From: Diadophis punctatus similis
Taxonomy: Eukaryota; Chordata; Lepidosauria; Squamata; Dipsadidae
DNA length: 64,000 nt
Direction of reading: 5' to 3'
Assembly (NCBI GenBank): GCA_023053685.1
Contig: JALIGW010000016.1
Span: 9,231,001 to 9,295,000 of the forward strand
A program made the position numbers and the translations under genes. The notes under the pieces were generated by a model, which was not told the DNA's origin, did no database searches, and worked only from the letters and a program-made list of their open reading frames with translations. Of this stretch, positions 57,612 to 64,000 are shown piece by piece (within the stretch, counting starts at the first letter, position 1; every line of letters starts with the position of its first letter).

Positions 57612-59321
57612 ATGGCGGAGGCTGCAAGAGCCCCGGCGAAGTCCAAAAAGAAGCAAAACAAAGGCCAGAAAGGGCCCGATTCCGGGGAGGAGATTACTCC
57701 TGCCCCGATGGAAGCAGAGCAGCACAAAGCAACCCAGGGGTCTAAGGCTGCTGAAAGGGATGAAAGGAGGCGCGATCGAGCGCTGCAACGAATAGTGGAA
57801 AGGGCAGACCACCAAGGGGAGATCATGGCACCCCCACAACATCAGGTAGTGGTCCAGGCTCAAGTCCACAACCTGGATGCCCCGGCACCTACCCTATTAG
57901 ACCCTAATGTATGGGGGGAAGGAGGTTTGGTCTCCTCTGCCCAAGTCAACCCCCAGGAAATTGCTTCTGCCTTTGGGCCAGATATTCCTGTGGCCTCTGC
58001 TCCCACCATAGGCTGGACACAGGCGACTGGACCCCCTGCTAGTGTGGCCTCCAGCTCCCTTCCTTCTCAGGCAGGCCCTTCACATCAGTCTGATCAGCCA
58101 AGCTGGCAGATGGTCATGGCAGCAACAGTACAACAGTGTCTAGCTGGATTCCAGCAAATGCAGGCCTCTGCCCAGGTCATCCCATCTAGACCCTCTAGTC
58201 AAGCTCACTCTCAGTCCCTCAGGGGGGCTGCCATTACTGAAGACTCCTCTGATGATTCTAGTGAAGATATAAGACCTGCTACCCTGGAGGAGGGTGAGTG
58301 TGACCCCACAGCACTGTCAGAGGATGAAGGCCTCGCCCCAGAACAACCCACGTCAGTGGGCTTATTCCCACCTGCCCTATTCAAGTCATTACTACATAAG
58401 GCCAGGAATGTAGCTGGCCTGGCCTCTGCTCCAGTAACAACAGATGCGGCAACCTCTTCATCCAAGGTTCCGGTATTTGAGGAACAGGTGACAGAGCTGG
58501 ATGTTATCCCAGCGCCCAAGATATTTCTAGACAACGTGCAGCGGCAGTTCGTGGCTCCAACTTCAGGACCAATGCCTTCCCAGCAGGACAAGAGATTCTT
58601 TAATACGGCGGCTGAACTGACGGGTCTACTCTCCCCTCCATCGGTGGACGTCCCGGTAGCTGCGCTCCACTCCCCAAATCCCATTCCGGGGGAAGCTGAG
58701 GAACTCCTGAAACCGGATGATCGTCGGCTAGAACAACTCCTGCTAAAGTCCCACCATGCCTCGGCCTGGGCGGTTCGCGCCTCCTGTTCTGCATCCTTCT
58801 TTGCCAGATCGTCGCTCTTGTGGCTACGCCAGCTCCAGGAGCTGATTCCCTCATCAGAACTTCGCATTCATCAAGACCTCAACAAAGTCATAGCTGCAAC
58901 TCAATTCACTGCTGACGCTACTCTCAGGGCAGCACGCTTTTCTTCAAAATCCATTGCGGCTGCCACGGCAGGTCGCAGGGTGAACTGGCTCAAGAACTGG
59001 ACTGCCGATGCTCGCCAAAAATGGCGCCTGGCTTCTAAGCCGATTGCGGGTCAATCCCTCTTTGGGGAGGTTTTAGATCCACTACTGGTGGAGTCTAAGG
59101 ATCGTAGGAAGGTCCTTCCAACTTATAACAAAAAAGGTTCCTTCCGCCATACCCCGTATTCTAGGCGGCCCTTTCGATCGGCTGACCAGGGTTCCAATCT
59201 GCCCCGAACCCCAGGTCAGTATGGCCAGAGGTCCTCCTACCAGGATAGATCGGCCAGGGGCAGATCTTACAAACGTCCCTATAAGGGATGGGGTAACAAG
59301 TTTTCCAGGCGAGGCAGATAA
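57612..59321 (+). CDS. DIRS ORF1, Gag-like protein
   Basis: 569 codons, uninterrupted. The start at 57612 (acacgATGg) is the first in-frame ATG after the leader. The product has a lysine-rich N-terminus (AKSKKKQNKGQK), a long Pro/Ala/Ser/Gln-rich low-complexity middle, an acidic serine patch (EDSSDDSSEDIR, about residue 215) and a helical conserved stretch with WAVRASCSASFFARSSLLWL and INTWL-like region (about 385-470). The C-terminus is arginine-rich (RGRSYKRPYKGWGNKFSRRG), typical of nucleic-acid-binding Gag tails in DIRS elements. There is no CCHC knuckle. It ends inside the next ORF in another frame. Function as Gag is inferred from position and composition. Confidence 0.85.
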   Translation: MAEAARAPAKSKKKQNKGQKGPDSGEEITPAPMEAEQHKATQGSKAAERDERRRDRALQRIVERADHQGEIMAPPQHQVVVQAQVHNLDAPAPTLLDPNVWGEGGLVSSAQVNPQEIASAFGPDIPVASAPTIGWTQATGPPASVASSSLPSQAGPSHQSDQPSWQMVMAATVQQCLAGFQQMQASAQVIPSRPSSQAHSQSLRGAAITEDSSDDSSEDIRPATLEEGECDPTALSEDEGLAPEQPTSVGLFPPALFKSLLHKARNVAGLASAPVTTDAATSSSKVPVFEEQVTELDVIPAPKIFLDNVQRQFVAPTSGPMPSQQDKRFFNTAAELTGLLSPPSVDVPVAALHSPNPIPGEAEELLKPDDRRLEQLLLKSHHASAWAVRASCSASFFARSSLLWLRQLQELIPSSELRIHQDLNKVIAATQFTADATLRAARFSSKSIAAATAGRRVNWLKNWTADARQKWRLASKPIAGQSLFGEVLDPLLVESKDRRKVLPTYNKKGSFRHTPYSRRPFRSADQGSNLPRTPGQYGQRSSYQDRSARGRSYKRPYKGWGNKFSRRGR

Positions 59322-61209
59322 CTTCTCTCAGGAATTGCCAATTGGGGGTAGACTAGCCAGGTTTGCGGATACTTGGGACTTAACCACGCAGGACGCGTGG
59401 GTTAGACAGACTATACGTTTTGGGTTATCAATAGAATTTTGGTCACCACCTACTCAAAGTTTTATACCCTGTCATATTTCTGGGGCTCCAGAAAAACGCC
59501 GGTTAATGGAACAGGCCGTTCGCCACCTCCTGGCGATTAGGGCCATTGAACCGGTCCCTAGGGAACAGAGGGGAACAGGGGTTTACTCGATACTTTTCCT
59601 GGTACCAAAACCCTCCGGGGACTGGAGACCTATACTTGATCTCAAAAGGTTAAACCAGTTTGTCAAATATCGTAAATTCAAGATGCAGTCTCTACGTTCC
59701 ATCCTCAGGGGTATCCATAGGTCTGACTATCTAGTCTCCCTGGATCTTTCCGAAGCATATCTTCACATCCCCATAACACCTGCAGATAGGCAGTTCCTCC
59801 GGTTTTGCCTTGCTGGAAGACACTTCCAGTACAGAGCACTCCCCTTTGGCCTTTCCTCAGCTCCCCGAGTCTTTACAAAGATCTTGGCGGCATTGGAGGC
59901 TCACCTTAGGTCCTTGGGGGTCCGGGTTCAGTGTTACCTAGACGATATTCTGCTTCAGGCCTCCTCTGCATCCTTGGCAGAGCGTCATGTACAGATAGTG
60001 CTGGAGGAGCTCGACCGACATGGCTTCTCGGTCAACTACCGTAAGAGCTGTCTGGTCCCTAGTACCTCAATTCTTCATTTGGGCTCAATTATTGATTCCC
60101 AACAGTGCAAGGTTTTCTTATCCCCCGAGCGACAGGACAGCATTAGGGTCATCATAGGTAATATCAACCGCTGTCCCTCAGTTTCTCTAGCCCTGTTAGC
60201 CACTCTGCTGGGAAAAATGATATCTTGTATCGATATCGTGCCCTGGGCACGGCTGCACTCACGTAGATTACAATGGTTCTTACTTCCCCTCATTCCCCCG
60301 GGGCAGTCCCCTCCTACAGTTTGGGTTCGTTTACCCTCTCAGGTTCGACAATCCCTAGTTTGGTGGACGTCTTCTGCCTTGGAAGAAGGTTCCTCCTTCC
60401 TTTTGCCGGATAGAATTACAGTAACCACAGATGCCAGCCTCTCAGGCTGGGGAGCACATGTTCAGGGCCAACTGGCCCAGGGTACCTGGTCGAGGGAGGA
60501 ATCCGAATGCCCCATTAACCTGCTAGAACTTCGCACTATCCGTTTAGCGTTAAAGAGTTTTAAGAATAGAATAGAAGGTTCTCATGTGTTGGTCCTTACC
60601 GACAATGTTACGGCCAAAGCCCATGTTAATAGGCAGGGGGGAACACGTTCAGTGGCCCTGTTAGAGGAGGCCTTGTCCCTGGGTCTGTGGGCAGAGAAAC
60701 ATCTTATTTCCCTTTCGGCGGAATATATTTCTGGGGAAGCCAACAAGCAGGCTGATTGGCTCAGTCGTCGGGATTTAGACCAAACCGAGTGGCAATTACA
60801 TCCAAGAGTGTTTCAAGATATTGTTCATAGATTTGGTTTGCCTTTAATTGATCTGTTTGCTACCCCACAGAATGCACAGCTCAGCCGGTTCTACTCTCGC
60901 TTCCCGACGGAAGGCGCAGAAGCAGTCGACGCCCTCCGCTCACCTTGGCCCCAGGGACTCCTGTATGCCTTTCCTCCGCTCCCTCTGTTATCCAGGGTCA
61001 TCCAAAAAATAATGAAACATTCCGCGGAGGTGATTCTAATTGCCCCTCACTGGCCACGCAGGGTTTGGTTCGGGGATCTCCTTTTCCTGTCCCGAGGCCA
61101 CCCATGGAGACTGCCCCCCTTTCCGGATCTGCTCCAACAGGGGGAGGTGGTTTACCCGGACCCGCAGTGGTTACGCTTGACCGCATGGCGGTTGAGCGGG
61201 AGGTCCTGA
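59221..61209 (+). CDS. DIRS ORF2: reverse transcriptase, RNase H and methyltransferase-like domain
   Basis: 662 codons, uninterrupted, overlapping ORF1 by about 100 bases in the +1 frame; the true start is uncertain. Order: reverse transcriptase with DWRPILDLKRLNQFV (about residue 137), SDYLVSLDLSEAYLHIPI, LPFGLSSAPRVFTK and the catalytic YLDDILLQ (about residue 240); RNase H with TVTTDASLSGWGAHV (catalytic D, about residue 402), INLLELRTIRLALK (E) and LVLTDNVTAKAHVN (D), ending EYISGEANKQADWLSR; then a C-terminal block FGLPLIDLFATPQNAQLSRF, YAFPPLPLLSRVIQKI, ILIAPHWPRRVWF, the methyltransferase-like domain of DIRS elements. All catalytic acids of reverse transcriptase and RNase H are present. 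Copies the element RNA into DNA. Confidence 0.93.
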   Translation: MARGPPTRIDRPGADLTNVPIRDGVTSFPGEADNFSQELPIGGRLARFADTWDLTTQDAWVRQTIRFGLSIEFWSPPTQSFIPCHISGAPEKRRLMEQAVRHLLAIRAIEPVPREQRGTGVYSILFLVPKPSGDWRPILDLKRLNQFVKYRKFKMQSLRSILRGIHRSDYLVSLDLSEAYLHIPITPADRQFLRFCLAGRHFQYRALPFGLSSAPRVFTKILAALEAHLRSLGVRVQCYLDDILLQASSASLAERHVQIVLEELDRHGFSVNYRKSCLVPSTSILHLGSIIDSQQCKVFLSPERQDSIRVIIGNINRCPSVSLALLATLLGKMISCIDIVPWARLHSRRLQWFLLPLIPPGQSPPTVWVRLPSQVRQSLVWWTSSALEEGSSFLLPDRITVTTDASLSGWGAHVQGQLAQGTWSREESECPINLLELRTIRLALKSFKNRIEGSHVLVLTDNVTAKAHVNRQGGTRSVALLEEALSLGLWAEKHLISLSAEYISGEANKQADWLSRRDLDQTEWQLHPRVFQDIVHRFGLPLIDLFATPQNAQLSRFYSRFPTEGAEAVDALRSPWPQGLLYAFPPLPLLSRVIQKIMKHSAEVILIAPHWPRRVWFGDLLFLSRGHPWRLPPFPDLLQQGEVVYPDPQWLRLTAWRLSGRS

Positions 61210-62224
61210 AACGACAGCACTATGATCTCGATACCATTGAGGTCATCTTGGCCTCCAGGCGTCCTTCCACTAATAGAGTGTATCAGAACACCTGGAAGGC
61301 TTTCTGTGAATGGTGCAGTCTGGAAGGTATTTCTCCCCTTTATGTGCCCATTCCTCTCCTACTCCGTTTCCTTAAGAAAGGACTAAATTTGGGGTTAGCC
61401 CCTAACACCCTTCGACGTCAATTGGCTGCACTCTCCACCATTATCTCCTGCCCAAATTGCCCTTCCCTGGCACATGTGCCCACGGTGCATAGGTTCCTTA
61501 AAGGAGCCTCTAACATCTGCCCGCCAGTCGTGCACCGTTTTCCCACCTGGGACCTACCTCTGGTTCTGGAAGCCCTGACCGGCCCCCCATTTGAACCAGC
61601 CTCCTGTCTTACAAGGTAGCCTTTCTTGTGGCTATAACATCGGCCAGACGTATCTCCGAGCTCTCAGCTCTGTCCATTCGGCAGGACCTTTGTATCTTCC
61701 ATCCAGACAGAGTGGTCCTCCGTCTAGACCCTTCCTTCCTTCCCAAAGTAAACTCATTATTTCACCGTTCCCAGGAAATCGTTCTCCCGTCCTTCTGTGC
61801 CCGCCCACGGCATCCTAGAGAGCGTCACTGGCATACTCTGGATGTAAGACGTGCCTTGAAGGCCTATATTAACCGGACTTCGGCCTTTCGCAAATCAGAG
61901 GCTTTGTTTGTGGCCTTCCTTCCCCGTTCCATGGGACTTAAAGTCTCATCCCCTACTATAGGGAGGTGGATCAGAGCCACCATCACCAGAGCTTATACCT
62001 CAGCTGGTAAGCCAGTACCGGAGACTATCACTGCCCATTCCACCCGCAGCGCCGCCACGTCGGCTGCATGGCAGACTCGGGCCTCTCTTGAGGAAGTGTG
62101 TAGGGCTGCCACCTGGGTTTCCCCTACTCAGTTCATACGCCACTATAAAATTGACTCCTATGCTTCTACAGAGGCAGCCTTCGGCAGGCGAGTGCTTCAA
62201 CAGGTTGCTGTGCCTCTGTCCTAG
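61075..62224 (+). pseudogene. DIRS ORF3: tyrosine recombinase, one frameshift
   Basis: Two open segments in different frames. The first (open from 60945, overlapping ORF2, to a stop at 61617-61619) has the N-terminal core-binding domain: RRPSTNRVYQNTWKAFCEW, LLLRFLKKGLNLGLAPNTLR, VHRFLKGASNICPP. The second (from about 61610 to 62224) holds the catalytic domain: SARRISELSALS (first Arg), TAHSTRSAATSAAW (HxxR), EVCRAATWVSP (W in place of the second His) and FIRHYKIDSY (catalytic Tyr). So R, H-x-x-R, W and Y are all present. Only the junction at 61590-61620 is out of frame, by a change that also brings a TGA in the second frame just upstream. Nothing else is broken. Confidence 0.9.
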
Positions 62225-62285
62225 TAGTCACTGGGGAGTAGTGGTCCTTGGTTACCCTCCCTCGGGACTAGTAGCTTGGGTATGT

Positions 62286-62378
62286 CCCTCGCTGAATGCT
62301 GGCTTCAACCTCCAATGGAGAATGGGCGTTTACTTACCTTTGATACGCCCGTTCTCGTTGGTTGAAGCCAGCATTCAG
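62286..62378 (+). repeat. DIRS internal complementary region
   Basis: 62286-62323 is the reverse complement of the left end (56911-56948) and 62321-62378 is the reverse complement of the right end (62678-62735). The two halves overlap by three bases (aat). In DIRS elements this region templates the joining of the ends during replication. Confidence 0.95.
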
Positions 62379-62451
62379 ACCCTCCCTTTTCTTCTCTGGT
62401 TATACTTGACTATGCTCGTTACTGTTTGTTTGCACTATTACTTGTTGTATT

Positions 62452-62457
62452 AATAAA
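62452..62457 (+). terminator. Polyadenylation signal of the DIRS element
   Basis: An AATAAA hexamer, about 230 bases after the recombinase stop and before the right repeat. Use is inferred. Confidence 0.55.
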
Positions 62458-62579
62458 TCAGGTTTGTTATTTATTCCGCAGTCTGAGGTGTGACTTCTTC
62501 CTAGGAGTACAGTGTATGGATTTCTGTTTGGTTCGGTTAACACTGTTCCTTTTCCACGTCAAGTCTGTCTTTCAGCTTC

Positions 62580-62735
62580 GTCTAAACTGGGCCAATATCC
62601 AAGGAGGAGGAGGACAGAGGCTCAGTTTTTGATTGACAGACTCAGCCCTTGTTGTGATTGGCTGTGGACAACCCTCGCTGAATGCTGGCTTCAACCAACG
62701 AGAACGGGCGTATCAAAGGTAAGTAAACGCCCATT
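62580..62735 (+). repeat. DIRS right inverted terminal repeat
   Basis: 117 bases identical (inverted) to the left repeat, then a unique outer part of 39 bases (aacgagaacgggcgtatc... to cgcccatt). Confidence 0.95.
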
Positions 62736-63114
62736 TTTTTTAAAAAAATTGCACTGCGCTGACAATTATTTGAATATCAACCAGAATCTGTAATGTAAAC
62801 AAATAATTTGAATGCAAAACAGAATCAATCACAGAGATGCCATTTAACATTAAAACCACAGTAAAAAAAATTGCAATGTGATTTTGCACAACAAAAATGA
62901 TTGTTCCAGATTATGGTCCGTAAGTAATGCTAATTCATAGAGATGAAGTGCAGTTTTGTTTGATCCACATTTCTAAATGCTTTGACTTAGTTTGATGAAA
63001 AAAGTGAGTAGCACATTTCTCCAAATCATGCCATGTCTGTCTTTCTGTCTTCCACCTTTATTATTTTTACAAATAACTCAAAGTGATGAATATACCTTTC
63101 TGATCTTATTTTTC
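62736..63114. other. Short unassigned intronic stretch
   Basis: T-rich start at the DIRS flank; no further feature. Confidence 0.4.
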
Positions 63115-63265
63115 CCACAACAACAACCCTATGAGGTGGTTTGGAGTGGAAGGGGTGACTGGACAAGGTCACCCAAATAGCTTTCATGGCTAAGGAGGGA
63201 CTAGAACTCATCATCTCCTGCACTCTAGCCTGATGTCTTAATCACTAGACCAAACTGGCTTTTTT
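63115..63265 (-). mobile_element. Sauria-type SINE
   Basis: The minus strand reads agccagtttggtctagtgat (A box), gatgagttctagtccctcc (B box), ccatgaaagctatttgggtg and a 3' part with ctcatagggttgttgttgtg. Related to 6507 but in the opposite orientation and longer at the 3' side. Confidence 0.85.
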
Positions 63266-63689
63266 TAATGAGTTTTTGTATTTATTGCATGAGTTTTTAT
63301 TTTGGAAGACTCATGTGAGCATTAAAGAGAATAGATTTTGTCTGAATATGTATGAAACCAAAATTGAGTGCAAATAAATGAAGTCATCAGTCTGTACTAA
63401 TTCGTTATAAGAGCCGCTTTTAAAGATTTTTTTTTTGTCCACAAAATAAAATTTGAGTTGAAAAATAAACCTCAGCTATGAACTGAAACTAAGGATTCAT
63501 CATCTTGCATTAACATCTAATTAAATAACGGATTCTTTCATTATTCATGATAACTGGTCACTTCTGCATGTACTTTTTTGGTTCACATCATAAAGCACCG
63601 GAAAGCAGAAAACTTCTGTGGTTACTGAGGGAAAAAATAGTGAGCTCAGCCTATTTAGTTTTAGTAGTGTACACACCATATAATCTGAA
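63266..63689. other. Short unassigned intronic stretch
   Basis: No supported feature. Confidence 0.4.
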
Positions 63690-64000
63690 ATATTTACTGA
63701 CCCCTCGCATCCTGGACATAAATTGTTTCAACTCCTACCCTCAAAACGATGCTATAGAGCACTGCACACCAAGACAACTAGACACAAGAACAGTTTTTCC
63801 CCAAACGCCATCACTCTGCTAAACAAATAATTCCCTCACCACTATCAAACTATTCACTAAGGCTGCATTACTATTACTATTAGTCTTATCGTTCCTATCA
63901 CCCATCTCCTCCCACTTATGACTGTATGACTGTAACTTGTTGCTTGTATCCTTACGATTTATATTAGTATTGATTGTTTCCTGATTGCTTATTTGTACCC
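63690..64000 (+). mobile_element. CR1/L3-type LINE 3' portion, cut by the window end
   Basis: It starts at aatatttactgacccctcg and follows the copy at 21460-21780 closely (tcctggacataaattgtttc, gctatagagcactgcac, gactgtatgactgtaacttg). The ATTCT tail, if any, lies beyond 64000. Confidence 0.85.

Larger units (their letters stand above)
56911..62735 (+). mobile_element. DIRS-type tyrosine-recombinase retrotransposon, near complete
   Basis: The 5.8-kb element has the full DIRS1 plan: split inverted terminal repeats, gag ORF, overlapping reverse transcriptase/RNase H/methyltransferase-like ORF, tyrosine recombinase ORF, and an internal complementary region that matches both outer ends. There is no protease, no integrase and no target-site duplication, as expected for this order. 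It replicates through an RNA and, by the accepted model, a circular DNA that the recombinase inserts. It lies in sense orientation in GUCY1A2 intron 1, between an A/G-rich stretch and a T-rich stretch. Open gag and pol frames and identical repeats indicate a young insertion. Confidence 0.93.

Overview
This window is vertebrate genomic DNA, almost certainly from a squamate and most likely a snake. The basis is its repeat content. Tails of CR1/L3-type LINEs run into pure ATTCT arrays (21901-21982). tRNA-derived squamate SINEs occur in several subfamilies. There are also L1, L2-like and BovB fragments and many short hAT elements with intact 8-bp target duplications. Species is inferred from repeats remembered from squamate genomes; no search was run.

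Only one host gene is recognisable. A GC-rich, CpG-dense island at about 40.4-41.8 kb holds the first coding exon of GUCY1A2 (soluble guanylate cyclase alpha-2 subunit) on the + strand at 41029-41334, closed by a good splice donor. Two upstream ATGs (40924 and 41003) precede the start codon. The first 40 kb are therefore 5' flanking or intergenic DNA, and everything right of 41335 is read as intron 1, since no further exon is visible.

The 5' flank (1-40 kb) holds nested DNA transposons (a Tigger-like element carrying a fold-back mariner; another carrying a hAT), L2-like, L1, CR1 and BovB fragments, short LTRs, a 5'-truncated Ty3/gypsy element with one LTR (27907-31537, minus strand), a perfect 249-bp tandem duplication, long compound microsatellites and hAT elements up to the edge of the promoter.

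The intron (41.3-64 kb) holds more of the same, including two solo LTRs of one family, a five-element nested stack at 50.6-52.4 kb, and the most remarkable object here: a structurally complete DIRS-type tyrosine-recombinase retrotransposon at 56911-62735. Its gag ORF and its RT/RNase H/methyltransferase-like ORF are open. Its recombinase ORF is complete in motifs but has one frameshift. Its inverted terminal repeats are identical over 117 bp. Its internal complementary region matches both element ends and implies a circular junction with a 3-bp ATT overlap.

Method limits: element names come from recognition of termini, protein motifs and target duplications. Boundaries with exact target duplications are reliable to the base. 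The others are approximate.
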